Source: Chitinophaga sp. S165
GTDB lineage: Bacteria > Bacteroidota > Bacteroidia > Chitinophagales > Chitinophagaceae
Direction: 5' to 3'
Assembly: GCF_003182155.1 (NCBI RefSeq)
Contig: NZ_QGTG01000016.1
Span: forward strand, 23,834 to 87,833
DNA length: 64,000 bases
Shown here: piece by piece, positions 34,459-43,484 of the stretch
Layout: each line of letters opens with the position of its first letter
Numbering within the stretch: the first letter of the stretch is position 1
Translations under genes and position numbers: made by a program
Notes under the pieces: model-generated
What the model was told of the DNA's origin: nothing
What the model saw: only the letters and a program-made list of their open reading frames with translations
Databases searched by the model: none

Positions 34459-35871
34459 TTGCCGCAAAAAAGGGGCTTGGATTTCTTACCAAAAAAATTT
34501 ACGGATACATTAACAGGACTGCCAGGTATGGATTTGGCAGCGTTTTTGCGTGTACATGAGGCAGGTGAAAAGGTCACTTCTATCAGGATCAATCCCAATA
34601 AAATACAGGATGAAGATGCAGTACAAAAGGTACTCGCCTCGATGACAGAGGGGCCGGTAAGCCGGGTTCCCTGGTCTCAGTATGGATATTACCTGCCTTC
34701 GAGGCCTTCTTTTACGTTCAATCCTTTTTTTCATGGAGGAGCTTATTATGTGCAGGAAGCTTCCTCTATGTTCCTGGAACATGTAATGCGCCATGCCTGT
34801 GATCTGACCACATCATTGAAAGTACTGGACCTGTGCGCTGCACCAGGAGGAAAATCTACCTTGCTGCAATCCCTGTTAAGTCGCGAGAGCGTACTGGTTT
34901 CCAATGAAGTCATTAAAAGCAGGGCAGCAGTACTGGCTGATAATATCAGTAAATGGGGCGCTGCTAACGTGATTGTGACGAACAATGATCCCAGGGACTT
35001 TGGACGATTGCCTGGATATTTTGATGTGATGGTAGTAGATGCACCCTGTTCCGGTTCCGGACTATTCCGCCGCGAACCGGAAGCTGTAGAAGAATGGTCG
35101 CCGGAAAACGTCATTCTTTGCAGTCAGCGGCAGCAGCGGATACTGGCGGACGCCTGGGGAGCGTTAAAAGAGAACGGTATTCTTATTTACGCTACCTGTT
35201 CTTATTCCAGGGAAGAAGATGAAGAGATCATGGAATGGATCCAGAAGAATCTTTCAGTAGAGAATATCGCGATACCGGTTCATGAGAACTGGAATATTGT
35301 AACGACTGAAGCAGGGGAGCAAATGGCGGAAGGATACCGCTTCTATCCTGATAAAGTACAGGGAGAAGGTTTTTTCATCAGCTGTTTCCGCAAGACGGCA
35401 GGTGATGTATATACTGCTAAAAAGCAGCGTGATACACTGTCTGCGGTCGCTAAAAAAGATGAAGCGAAGGTAGCGCAATGGGTGAAAAACACAGACAACC
35501 TTTTCCTGATGGAGCATCAGGGAGAGGTATTAATATTTCCGGAAAATATGGCGTCAGTTGTTTCTTTACTGCAACAGCACTTATATTTGCGGAAAGCTGG
35601 CATAAAGGCAGGCCAGTTAGCAGCAAAGGAACTGATACCTGATCACCAGCTGGCAATGAGCACAATGATACGGGAAACGATCCCGCAGGTAGCGTTGACC
35701 CGCGAACAGGCCTTGCGTTATCTGAGAAAAGAAGACCCGGAAGCCACCACAGATGTAAAGGGGTGGGCACTGATGATGTATGAGGGAATGGCGCTCGGAT
35801 GGGCGAAAATATTACCGAACCGTATCAACAATTACTATCCTAAAGAACTCCGTATTCTGAAAGAAGTGTAG
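34459..35871 (+). CDS. RsmF/NSUN-family rRNA (cytosine-C5)-methyltransferase
   Basis: A 470-residue protein. The catalytic domain has VLDLCAAPGGKSTLLQSLL (SAM motif I), DVMVVDAPCSGSGLFRREPE (motif IV with its Cys) and LIYATCSYSREEDEEIM (motif VI with the nucleophile Cys). The C-terminal 170 residues match the RsmF-type extension with a PUA-like end (KGWALMMYEGMALGWAK). It methylates cytosine-5 in rRNA, probably 16S. No ATG lies before the conserved LPKKFTDTLTGLPG, so the start is probably TTG at 34459 or at 34477; the second is plausible because a -7-like TATTTTG overlaps the first. Confidence 0.88.
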   Translation: MPQKRGLDFLPKKFTDTLTGLPGMDLAAFLRVHEAGEKVTSIRINPNKIQDEDAVQKVLASMTEGPVSRVPWSQYGYYLPSRPSFTFNPFFHGGAYYVQEASSMFLEHVMRHACDLTTSLKVLDLCAAPGGKSTLLQSLLSRESVLVSNEVIKSRAAVLADNISKWGAANVIVTNNDPRDFGRLPGYFDVMVVDAPCSGSGLFRREPEAVEEWSPENVILCSQRQQRILADAWGALKENGILIYATCSYSREEDEEIMEWIQKNLSVENIAIPVHENWNIVTTEAGEQMAEGYRFYPDKVQGEGFFISCFRKTAGDVYTAKKQRDTLSAVAKKDEAKVAQWVKNTDNLFLMEHQGEVLIFPENMASVVSLLQQHLYLRKAGIKAGQLAAKELIPDHQLAMSTMIRETIPQVALTREQALRYLRKEDPEATTDVKGWALMMYEGMALGWAKILPNRINNYYPKELRILKEV

Positions 35872-35919
35872 GCAAATAATTTTTAATTTAGTTACCTGAA
35901 AGGTATAAACAGCGTAGTA

Positions 35920-36945
35920 ATGGTAAAAACGTTCATGACAATTGCAGGACTTGTATTATGTGTAGCCGGTGGAATACAGGCACAGGATAGAGTGCAGGTA
36001 CAAGGTACCTCTCCCGACCTGTATGTATTGCACACTGTAAAAAAGGGAGAGACCTTTTACAGCCTGGGCAGGTCCTACAGCTTGTCTCCGAAGGAAATAG
36101 CAACTGAGAACAATATTTCGTTTGAACAGGGATTGCAATTAGGACAACAGGTAAAGATCCCGCTGAATAACACCAACTTTTCACAGAAGTCAGATGCTGC
36201 AAGTGGTACGCCTGTATATCATAAGGTAGAGGAAAAAGAAACGCTTTATCGCCTGAGTGTTAATCACAACAAGGTGTCGCTAGACAATATCCGTCACTGG
36301 AATAATATGACAGGCGACGGCTTACAGAAGGACAGTTACGTAATTGTAGGGTGGCTGAAAGGCGGTAGTGGCGCTCCTGCTCCATCTACACCTGTAGCCA
36401 ATGTACCGGTAGCTACACCTCCGGCAAATCATCCGGCAGCTACACCTCCAGCTTCTACACCTGCTCCGTCAAACCCGGCGCCTGGCACTCCGGTAGCAAC
36501 GCCTCCGGCCAGTACAACGCCGGCGCCTCCCGTTACCAAACCTGATCAGCCAGCGCCGCCGGAACCAGTTAAAACTCCGGATAGCAACAATACAGGTAGC
36601 AAACCCCCGGTTACATCTGCACCTGCAGGATCTTCCTTTGAGCAGTTGTATAATCAGCAGACAGCCAGCGGTAAGAATGTAACTTCTGAGAAAGGCCCGG
36701 GAGGCTGGTTCAAGAGCAACGCCAGTGCCGGTAAATATTATGCCCTGCATAATAGCGCACCAAGAGGTACTATCATTAAAGTGACCAATCCACTGAATGG
36801 CAAATTCATTTACGCAAAAGTGTTGGAGGCCATTCCGCAGATCAAACAAAATGAAGGTCTGATCATTAAACTGAGTGATTCCGCACTGGAGGCATTGGGA
36901 ACAAATGAAGCGAAGTTTTATTGTAACCTGACTTACGAAGACTAG
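35920..36945 (+). CDS. Secreted protein with two LysM repeats and a C-terminal RlpA-like domain
   Basis: A 341-residue protein. A signal peptide (MVKTFMTIAGLVLCVAGGIQ, cleavage near QAQ) is followed by two LysM repeats (about 30-80, HTVKKGETFYSLGRSYSLS; about 98-148, HKVEEKETLYRLSVNHNKVS), a Pro/Ala/Thr linker (about 150-230) and a C-terminal domain (about 240-341: YYALHNSAPRGTIIKVTNPL, FIYAKVLEAIPQI), which resembles a double-psi beta-barrel of RlpA type. It probably binds peptidoglycan in the periplasm. The catalytic Asp/His of lytic RlpA could not be identified. Monocistronic, with a strong terminator. Confidence 0.87.
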   Translation: MVKTFMTIAGLVLCVAGGIQAQDRVQVQGTSPDLYVLHTVKKGETFYSLGRSYSLSPKEIATENNISFEQGLQLGQQVKIPLNNTNFSQKSDAASGTPVYHKVEEKETLYRLSVNHNKVSLDNIRHWNNMTGDGLQKDSYVIVGWLKGGSGAPAPSTPVANVPVATPPANHPAATPPASTPAPSNPAPGTPVATPPASTTPAPPVTKPDQPAPPEPVKTPDSNNTGSKPPVTSAPAGSSFEQLYNQQTASGKNVTSEKGPGGWFKSNASAGKYYALHNSAPRGTIIKVTNPLNGKFIYAKVLEAIPQIKQNEGLIIKLSDSALEALGTNEAKFYCNLTYED

Positions 36946-36959
36946 ACAAAATAATTAGC

Positions 36960-36997
36960 AACAAAAAAGCCGCGAAGAGATTCGCGGCTTTTTTGTT
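36960..36997. terminator. Bidirectional terminator, 17-bp perfect stem
   Basis: A stem from 36960-36976 pairs with 36981-36997 around loop GAGA, with T-runs in both directions, between the LysM gene and fmt. Confidence 0.93.
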
Positions 36998-37007
36998 ACC
37001 TGATACT

Positions 37008-37955
37008 TTAATTGATTTTGTAGCCCCTTAAAAATGCCTCAATATCCATCCGTTTCTTTCCTTCCAGCTGGATCTCCAATAAGGACAGATAGCCATCTGC
37101 AGCTGCGATTTTCAGATAGGTCTTATTATCAGTGATCACTTCACCTGGTGCTACATTTGGTTTGGTATGTTCTCCTGAAGCTTTGAATACTTTCAGGCCT
37201 TTTCCATTGAGCGTTGTCCACGCGGTAGGATAGGGGCTCAGACCGCGTACCAGATTGTGTATCTGGTCTATAGGCTGCTCCCATTTTATCTGACAATCTT
37301 CTTTAAAGATCTTAGGTGCGTGTTTGATGTCTTCCGCTTTGATATGCGCTTGCGGTGTTCCTTTTGCATTACCGGAAGCGAGTGCCTGAACTGTTTTGAG
37401 TAACAGGTCTGCACCTGTAGCCATCAGATCGTCGTGCAGTTCACCGGCGGTTTCGTCATCACGGATCTCTACCGACTGACTAAAGAGAATATCGCCGGTG
37501 TCAATCTCGTGCTGCAGTTTGAACGTTGTTACACCCGATTGTTTTTCGCCATTGATGATAGCCCAGTTGATAGGAGCAGCGCCTCTGTAGTTAGGCAGCA
37601 GGGACGCATGTACGTTGATGGTACCCAGAGGAGGCATATCCCATACAAGTTCCGGCAGCATACGGAAGGCTACCACTACCTGAAGATCAGCTTTAAGGGC
37701 ACGCAGTTCTTCGAGGAATTCAGGATTCTTCAGCTTTTCAGGTTGCAACACGTGAAGCCCTTTAGATACGGCATACTGCTTAACAGCGCTCTGCTGTAAC
37801 TGTAAGCCTCTGCCGGCAGGTTTGTCTGGCGCTGTAATAACACCAACTACATTGTAACCATTCTGCACCAGGATATCCAGTGATGCTACTGCAAAATCTG
37901 GTGTACCCATAAAGATGATCCTGATATTCTTATGATCCGTTAACTCACTCTGCAT
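37008..37955 (-). CDS. fmt: Methionyl-tRNA formyltransferase
   Basis: A 315-residue protein with IRIIFMGTPDFAVASLDIL at the N-terminus, the formyl-transfer site HASLLPNYRGAAPINWAIING and TTFKLQHEIDTGDILF, then the C-terminal OB-like domain (QIHNLVRGLSPYPTAWTTL). It formylates initiator Met-tRNA. Its start lies inside the last 11 bases of namZ, so the two are translationally coupled. About ten residues (MQSELTDHKN) precede the usual start. Confidence 0.97.
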   Translation of the reverse strand: MQSELTDHKNIRIIFMGTPDFAVASLDILVQNGYNVVGVITAPDKPAGRGLQLQQSAVKQYAVSKGLHVLQPEKLKNPEFLEELRALKADLQVVVAFRMLPELVWDMPPLGTINVHASLLPNYRGAAPINWAIINGEKQSGVTTFKLQHEIDTGDILFSQSVEIRDDETAGELHDDLMATGADLLLKTVQALASGNAKGTPQAHIKAEDIKHAPKIFKEDCQIKWEQPIDQIHNLVRGLSPYPTAWTTLNGKGLKVFKASGEHTKPNVAPGEVITDNKTYLKIAAADGYLSLLEIQLEGKKRMDIEAFLRGYKIN

Positions 37956-39111
37956 ATAATAAATATTTCTTCCTGGTAGTTTTAAATTGAGTCAAAGCAG
38001 GTTCCCAGCTTTTGCGTATTTCAGCTTCACTGAGACCCTTTTTTATTTGTTGTTGTAAGATGGTATTGCCAGCCAGTTTATTGAAAAAAGGAATGAAGAA
38101 CCTGTCTTTTTCAGGGAATAGCTGATAAGCCTGTATCAGCCATTTCAATTGTATGCGGCCATTCATTTCCTTTCTTACTGCATCGGGTGTACCGGTGAGG
38201 TTATAACCATAGCATGTACTGTCTTTTAGCGGCGGGTTCTTAGCACCCGGCGTACTACGTGGTGTAAAGGAATACAGATTCTTAGCGTAAGAAGGATGTC
38301 CGAACACCTGGAACGGGAGGTCTGTTCCGCGGCCCAGGCTTAGGGCTGTACCTTCGAACAGGCAGGTAGCCGGGTAGAGGTAAATAGCCGCCATATTAGG
38401 CAGGTTAGGCGATGGTTTTACCGGTAACTGATAATAAGTATGGTGATCGTAATGCTGACAGGTTATCACCGTTAGCTTGCATTGTACACCATTTTTCAGC
38501 CACTTCTCACCATTCAGCATTTTAGCGTATTCCCCTATGGTCATACCATGCACAATAGGGATGGATTGCATGCCTACGAAAGAACGGAGTGTGGTATCGA
38601 GCAATACAGGACCGTCAACATAATGACCGTTAGGATTCGGACGGTCCAGTATGATGAGTGGTTTATGGTTTTCAGCAGCGGACTCCATTATTTCCTGTAA
38701 GGAGGATATATACGTGTAGAAACGGGTACCTACGTCCTGTATGTCAAAGATGAGGATGTCCACATCTTTCAGGTCCTCTGCTGTTGCTTTACGATGTTTA
38801 CCATACAGGGACACAATGGAGAGTCCGGTTTGTTTGTCTTTACTGTCGCCTATTTTCTCACCTGCATCTGCATTGCCGCGAAATCCGTGTTCGGGACTGA
38901 ATATCTTCTGAATACGAACATGCAGTTTCAGCAGTGAATCCACGAGGTGAGTATTACCTAATGTAGCCGTCTGATTAACAAGCAATGCTACCCTTTTGCC
39001 TTTTAGCAGTGGAAGGTATTCACCGGTCCTTTCAGCACCTGTTATTACCTGCGCATGTGCAGCAGTAGTGACTGCCAGCCACAATAAAAGAGGAATTATG
39101 GTCTTATACAT
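37945..39111 (-). CDS. namZ: Exo-beta-N-acetylmuramidase NamZ-like (DUF1343) protein
   Basis: A 388-residue exported protein with a signal peptide (MYKTIIPLLLWLAVTTAAHA, cleavage near AHAQ). DUF1343 hallmarks are RVALLVNQTATLG, IFSPEHGFRGNADAGEKIGD, IFDIQDVGTRFYTYISSLQE, ILDRPNPNGHYVDGPVL, FVGMQSIPIVHGMTIGEYA and LSLGRGTDLPFQVFGHP. The founding member from Tannerella cleaves MurNAc from peptidoglycan ends, supplying cell-wall sugars. It shares a transcript with fmt. The gene symbol is given by homology of the whole pattern; activity is inferred. Confidence 0.92.
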   Translation of the reverse strand: MYKTIIPLLLWLAVTTAAHAQVITGAERTGEYLPLLKGKRVALLVNQTATLGNTHLVDSLLKLHVRIQKIFSPEHGFRGNADAGEKIGDSKDKQTGLSIVSLYGKHRKATAEDLKDVDILIFDIQDVGTRFYTYISSLQEIMESAAENHKPLIILDRPNPNGHYVDGPVLLDTTLRSFVGMQSIPIVHGMTIGEYAKMLNGEKWLKNGVQCKLTVITCQHYDHHTYYQLPVKPSPNLPNMAAIYLYPATCLFEGTALSLGRGTDLPFQVFGHPSYAKNLYSFTPRSTPGAKNPPLKDSTCYGYNLTGTPDAVRKEMNGRIQLKWLIQAYQLFPEKDRFFIPFFNKLAGNTILQQQIKKGLSEAEIRKSWEPALTQFKTTRKKYLLYAE

Positions 39112-39247
39112 AACGTAAAAATAGTTTAAATCGTGGAAGATATATGAGGGATTGGTAGTTTACAGGAATTATCCTAAATTGAATATCTATTCACTATTTT
39201 CTTACCTTGCAGCAATTAAATCCTGTAACACTTATAATTAAATTCTT

Positions 39248-39676
39248 ATGCAAGCAGTTAAAAACGGAGATACGGTGCGTGTGCATTATCATGGCCGCCT
39301 GACCAACGGAACAACATTTGATTCTTCCGAGGGCAGGGACCCACTGGAGTTCAAGGTTGGCGCCGGTATGGTTATTAAAGGCTTCGATAATGGTGTAGTG
39401 GACATGAAGGTGGGTGATAAAAGAACACTGAATATTCCTGTTGAAGAAGCATATGGTCCGAAAAATGATGAGCTGATCATGGAATTTCCAAAAGAAAATA
39501 TTCCAGCTGATCTGAACCCTCAGGTAGGTATGGACCTTCAGATGAGCAACCCACAAGGACAGGTATTTCCTGTAAAAGTGGCGGCTATCGGCAATGAATT
39601 CATCACTTTGGATGCTAACCATCCGCTGGCAGGTGAAGCGCTGATATTTGACATCGAACTCGTAGAGATCAAATAG
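39248..39676 (+). CDS. FKBP-type peptidyl-prolyl isomerase, SlyD-like
   Basis: A 142-residue protein with the FKBP domain split by an insert-in-flap region, as in SlyD: VKNGDTVRVHYHGRLTNGTTFDSS, IKGFDNGVVDMKVGDKRTLNI, EEAYGPKNDELI, then the IF domain (EFPKENIPADLNPQVGMDLQ) and LDANHPLAGEALIFDIELVEI. It catalyses prolyl isomerisation and acts as a chaperone. The histidine/cysteine-rich metal-binding tail of E. coli SlyD is absent. No signal peptide is seen, so it is probably cytoplasmic. Monocistronic with a strong terminator. Confidence 0.95.
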   Translation: MQAVKNGDTVRVHYHGRLTNGTTFDSSEGRDPLEFKVGAGMVIKGFDNGVVDMKVGDKRTLNIPVEEAYGPKNDELIMEFPKENIPADLNPQVGMDLQMSNPQGQVFPVKVAAIGNEFITLDANHPLAGEALIFDIELVEIK

Positions 39677-39693
39677 TAGCACAAGTATACTTA

Positions 39694-39738
39694 AAAGCAA
39701 AACGCTGATCACCGGTAAGGTGATCAGCGTTTTGCTTT
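39694..39738. terminator. Bidirectional terminator, 20-bp perfect stem
   Basis: Arm AAAGCAAAACGCTGATCACC pairs exactly with 39719-39738 around loop GGTAA. It lies between the convergent FKBP and thioesterase genes. Confidence 0.93.
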
Positions 39739-39760
39739 ATTACCATGTGATATTATTGCA

Positions 39761-40156
39761 CTATTCTTCCAGCAACACGATCTTCGTTGGTTTTTTCATC
39801 TCATCGATGGCCACAAAAGTGAAACTGCCTGATATAGCCTTTTCCCGGCGTGTGTTATACATCTGCTCCACATAAATATCAACCTCTACTTTCAGGCTCG
39901 TAGTGCCTACATGTACCACTTTACCTACCAGTTCTATGATCGTGCCATGAGGAATGGCCATTTTAAAATCGATCTTGTCGCTCGATACTGTTACCATACG
40001 CATACGGCTGAAACGGGTGGCAGTTATAAAAGCTGCTTCATCCATGAGTTGCATCGCTGTACCGCCGAAGAGGGTATCATAATGGTTCACTGTGTTAGGA
40101 AATACCGCTTTAAAGATCCGTGTCACGGAATCGGCTATCTGTTTTTCGTATGCCAT
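39761..40156 (-). CDS. Acyl-CoA thioesterase, hotdog fold
   Basis: A 131-residue hotdog protein. NTVNHYDTLFGGTAMQLMDEAAFITATRF matches the YciA/BACH-type acyl-CoA hydrolases, with the catalytic Asp in LMDEAA, and is followed by KIDFKMAIPHGTIIELVGKV and KAISGSFTFVAID. It hydrolyses acyl-CoA esters; chain-length preference cannot be read. Its start overlaps the preceding CWC gene by 22 bases. Confidence 0.92.
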   Translation of the reverse strand: MAYEKQIADSVTRIFKAVFPNTVNHYDTLFGGTAMQLMDEAAFITATRFSRMRMVTVSSDKIDFKMAIPHGTIIELVGKVVHVGTTSLKVEVDIYVEQMYNTRREKAISGSFTFVAIDEMKKPTKIVLLEE

Positions 40157-40416
40157 ATTGTTGATTTACTGTTTTTATCTTTTAAGCGCAGGAGGCGTAA
40201 CTGCAGCAGGCGATCTTTAAATTGTACCTGTCTGTAGGAAACTTTCATATCAATGAGACATGCTGCGCAGAGGCATCCGGTGTAAGCGGTAGCAATGAAA
40301 GTGCGTTCGTCTTCTGTGAGCTTTACTTGCTGGCATTGGCACCGGAGGATAGAACCGACACGGCACTCAAAAGCTGTTTGACAGCGTGGGCAGTTAATGG
40401 TTTCATGACAAGCCAT
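40135..40416 (-). CDS. Cysteine-rich CWC family protein
   Basis: A 93-residue protein with an N-terminal cysteine cluster: CHETINCPRCQTAFECRVGS, then ILRCQCQQVKLT and CLCAACL. The order of cysteines matches the CWC (cysteine-rich) family and should bind zinc. The C-terminal third is basic and lacks further Cys. It overlaps the downstream thioesterase gene by 22 bases, so the two are coupled. The biological role is unknown. Confidence 0.8.
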   Translation of the reverse strand: MACHETINCPRCQTAFECRVGSILRCQCQQVKLTEDERTFIATAYTGCLCAACLIDMKVSYRQVQFKDRLLQLRLLRLKDKNSKSTIWHTKNR

Positions 40417-40570
40417 GTTGTAAAGTTACGAATCAGTAAGCACGAAACAGGATTTGTTTCATTGGCTGCTGCAGGCACCCATTTGTAATGTGAAAAGTGC
40501 AGCAAAAGCAATTCGCTTCTGCTACACTTCCTGGTTTCGGATGGCGGATAAATGGTTATAAGGGGTATGG

Positions 40571-42877
40571 TTATGCTGTTGCTGTAATAGCTACACGCAT
40601 ATTGCGGGCGGCGGCCACCATGTTACGCAATGCCTGCTCTGTTTCAGGCCATTTGCGTGTTTTCAGTCCGCAATCAGGATTTACCCATATGTTACGCGCC
40701 GGCAGTAGCTGTGTTGCTTTTTCAAGTAACACTGTCATTTCTTCCACTGTCGGAACACGTGGTGAATGAATATCGTATACGCCCGGGCCTATTTCATAGG
40801 GATATCTGAAAGTGGAAAATACTTCCAGCAGCTCCATCTGCGAACGGGACGTTTCTATAGTGATCACATCGGCGTCCATAGCTGCAATATTGCTGATGAT
40901 ATCATTGAATTCAGAATAGCACATATGCGTGTGTATCTGCGTGGCATCTTCCACGCCCGATACTGATATACGGAATGCTTTTACCGCCCAGTCAAGGTAG
41001 GTCTGCCAGTCAGCTTCACGTAATGGTAAGCCTTCCCTGATAGCTGGTTCATCTACCTGGATCACACGTATACCTGCTTTTTCCAGGTCCACCACTTCAT
41101 CGCGGATGGCGAGCGCTATTTGCAGGGTAGTTTCAGAACGTGGCTGATCATCACGGACAAACGACCATTGCAGGATAGTGACCGGTCCCGTGAGCATGCC
41201 TTTCATTGGTTTATTGGTCAGCGATTGTGCATAACTGCTCCATTCTACGGTCATAGGTGCACTCCGTTGTACATCACCGTAGATCACAGGTGGTTTCACG
41301 CACCTGGAACCGTAACTCTGTACCCAGCCATTTTTCGTGAAGACAAATCCTTCGAGTTGCTCTCCGAAATATTCAACCATGTCATTACGCTCAAATTCTC
41401 CATGCACCAGCACATCTATGCGCAGGTTTTCCTGGAGCTGTACGGAATCCTGTATGGCTTTGCGGATGTCCTTCTCATATTCTTCCCTGTTAATCACTCC
41501 TTTCTTGAAATCAGCACGCAGTTTCCTGATATCTTCTGTTTGAGGGAAAGAGCCGATAGTAGTAGTCGGAAAGAGCGGCAGCTTCAATATTTCTTCCTGT
41601 GCTTTTTGCCGTGCCGGGAAGGTGCTTTTGCGTTGGGCATCTGCTGCTGTCAATGCTGCCAGTCTTGCTTTTACGGCAGGTTTATGGATAATTGCAGCAG
41701 TACTTCTTTCCAGCATAGTGGCCTGATTATCTTTCAGCAAAGTGTCGTTGCCAGCAATGATATCTTTCAGCGCAATCACTTCATGCACTTTCTGTTTAGC
41801 AAAGGCCATCCAGTTCTTGATCTGTGGAGTTAGTACTGTTTCATCTGTTTCCAGATCAAGATCGTAAGGCGTATGCAGCAGTGAGCAGGAGGTGGCGATC
41901 ATCACACGATCTTTTCCCAGTGCAGCAATTGCTTTATGTATCAGCTGTAAGGACTGTTCATAATTGTTCTTCCAGATGTTACGGCCGTTTACAACGCCTA
42001 CGGAAAGCTGAAGATTTTCGGGAAACGCAGCTAATATATCATCCAGTTGCTCGGGTGCACGTACCAGGTCTATATGCAAGGCATCCACAGGTAGTTGTAT
42101 TGCCAGGGATGTATTGTCTTGTAGTCCGCCAAAGTAGGTGGCCAGAAGTATTTTCAGTGCAGGAACTGCTTCCCGGATCTGTGTGTACGCATAATGGAAC
42201 AGTTCCTGGTGTTCTGGTGTCTGGTCGAGCACTAATGTTGGCTCGTCCAGTTGCACCCAGGTAGCGCCAGCCTGCTGTAATGATTGCAGCAATTGTATAT
42301 AGACCGGCAGCAATTTATCCAGCAAACCAGCTGTCTGCAAACCTTCCTCTTTGATCTTACCTGACAGTATGAAGCTGACTGGACCTATCAGTACAGGTTT
42401 GGTCTGTATACCGAGAGAAAGGGCCTCTTTAAATTCATCAAGACATTTGTTATAAAGCAGCTGGTATTTTTGAGAAGCATCAAACTCAGGCACCAGGTAA
42501 TGATAGTTGGTGTCGAACCATTTAGTCATCTCCATAGCGGTGGCATCAAAGCCGTTCTTCTGGTAGCCTCTGGCCATTGCAAAGTATAACTCAGGGCTGC
42601 TTGGTGTTACGAGGCTTTCTTTTAATGCTTTAAAACGGGCAGGGATAGTGCCTGTCATCACACACATGTCCAGTATCTGGTCATAATAAGAGAAATCATT
42701 GGACGGGATCAGGTCTATACCGGCGTTGTGGAGTGTTTCCCAATTCTGACGGCGTAGTTGTCTGGCGGTGAGCTGTAGCTTTTCTAAAGAGATCTTTCCT
42801 GCCCAGTAGGCCTCGTTTGCCTTCTTCAATTCCCGGTTGCTACCAATACGCGGGTAGCCAAGAATGTTGGTTTGCAT
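40571..42877 (-). CDS. metE: Cobalamin-independent methionine synthase
   Basis: A 768-residue protein, the normal MetE length. The N-terminal half starts MQTNILGYPRIGSNRELKKA. The catalytic C-terminal half has PTTTIGSFPQTEDIRKLR, HGEFERNDMVEYFGE, VIQVDEPAIREGLPL and the zinc ligands in IHTHMCYSEFNDI and WVNPDCGLKTRKW. It transfers a methyl group from 5-methyl-tetrahydrofolate polyglutamate to homocysteine without B12. A cobalamin riboswitch with an adjacent terminator precedes it, so B12 should repress it, implying that a B12-dependent MetH exists elsewhere. Confidence 0.98.
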   Translation of the reverse strand: MQTNILGYPRIGSNRELKKANEAYWAGKISLEKLQLTARQLRRQNWETLHNAGIDLIPSNDFSYYDQILDMCVMTGTIPARFKALKESLVTPSSPELYFAMARGYQKNGFDATAMEMTKWFDTNYHYLVPEFDASQKYQLLYNKCLDEFKEALSLGIQTKPVLIGPVSFILSGKIKEEGLQTAGLLDKLLPVYIQLLQSLQQAGATWVQLDEPTLVLDQTPEHQELFHYAYTQIREAVPALKILLATYFGGLQDNTSLAIQLPVDALHIDLVRAPEQLDDILAAFPENLQLSVGVVNGRNIWKNNYEQSLQLIHKAIAALGKDRVMIATSCSLLHTPYDLDLETDETVLTPQIKNWMAFAKQKVHEVIALKDIIAGNDTLLKDNQATMLERSTAAIIHKPAVKARLAALTAADAQRKSTFPARQKAQEEILKLPLFPTTTIGSFPQTEDIRKLRADFKKGVINREEYEKDIRKAIQDSVQLQENLRIDVLVHGEFERNDMVEYFGEQLEGFVFTKNGWVQSYGSRCVKPPVIYGDVQRSAPMTVEWSSYAQSLTNKPMKGMLTGPVTILQWSFVRDDQPRSETTLQIALAIRDEVVDLEKAGIRVIQVDEPAIREGLPLREADWQTYLDWAVKAFRISVSGVEDATQIHTHMCYSEFNDIISNIAAMDADVITIETSRSQMELLEVFSTFRYPYEIGPGVYDIHSPRVPTVEEMTVLLEKATQLLPARNIWVNPDCGLKTRKWPETEQALRNMVAAARNMRVAITATA

Positions 42878-42896
42878 ACTTACATGTTTTTAAGGT

Positions 42897-42934
42897 AAAA
42901 AATCCGGACACTTACAGCGGGGATGCTGTGCGGA
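42897..42934 (-). terminator. Terminator hairpin of the metE riboswitch expression platform
   Basis: On the minus strand TCCGCACAGC, a short loop, GCTGT, then CGGA and six T, ending about 20 bases before the metE ATG. The pairing has a bulge (AAGTGTC). The location fits a B12-induced transcriptional stop. Confidence 0.65.
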
Positions 42935-43038
42935 GAAGAGGAGTTGTCAGGGAAAAGGGCAGGGTGGCTGACGAGCTGTCAACTACGCACTACCAACAAC
43001 AATTTCCTGATCGCTGCTTTACCCGCGAAAGCATGCAT

Positions 43039-43240
43039 CAATCTGTTTGTGGCAAGTATCCTGGCTTGTAACAGTTATGATCGTCCTTCTCACGTTGCCG
43101 CCGTTAGCGGCACCAGCAATGGACATATAGTGATCATAACCCTGAAGGTTACTTACAGTTGCGCGTCAGCCCGTGATTCACACACGGTTCCTTTTTAATT
43201 CCTGTACTTTTTATAGAAAGGAAACCGCAAACAGTAATTG
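43039..43240 (-). ncRNA. Cobalamin (B12) riboswitch upstream of metE
   Basis: On the minus strand the conserved parts occur in order: GGAACCGTGTGTGAATCACG, GGCTGACGCGCAACTGTAAG, GTGCCGC, and the B12 box AGCCAGGATACTTGCC (43051-43066). A closing P1 stem pairs CTGTTTGCGG with CCACAAACAG (43225-43234 with 43043-43052). This is the AdoCbl/B12 riboswitch core. Ligand binding is expected to reduce metE expression. The stretch from 42878 to 43484 holds this element, its terminator and the divergent pepT promoter, but no gene. Confidence 0.95.
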
Positions 43241-43260
43241 AGTCGTATAAAGTTCCGCCA

Positions 43261-43268
43261 CAAATATA
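43261..43268 (-). promoter_or_regulatory. -7 box of the riboswitch-metE transcript
   Basis: On the minus strand TATATTTG matches TAnnTTTG and lies about 20 bases before the riboswitch P1 stem. A TTTG lies 23 bases further upstream, slightly too far. Confidence 0.55.
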
Positions 43269-43472
43269 AGTAACCTTGTTGTTTTACTGTGCAAACTTAT
43301 TATTATGGAACAAAATATAGTTATTATATTTTTATTTGGTTGTTTGTTCTTTTTAAGTGTTATAAAAAGAGTGATTGTGCTGTTTTAGAATGAAAGCGCA
43401 TTTGAAACAGTGTTTTTTTCTGTTGATGTAGAGAAATCATCTGGCGCTTATTCCCCGGAATCTGAAATTCCT

Positions 43473-43480
43473 TACGTTTG
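43473..43480 (+). promoter_or_regulatory. -7 box immediately upstream of pepT
   Basis: TACGTTTG matches TAnnTTTG and ends 4 bases before the ATG at 43485, implying a leaderless transcript and excluding the longer frame from 43410. Confidence 0.5.
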
Positions 43481-43484
43481 CAAT

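Noticed and set aside
41120..41833. 237-codon plus-strand frame inside metE
   Set aside because: It runs antisense to the catalytic domain of metE and has skewed composition.
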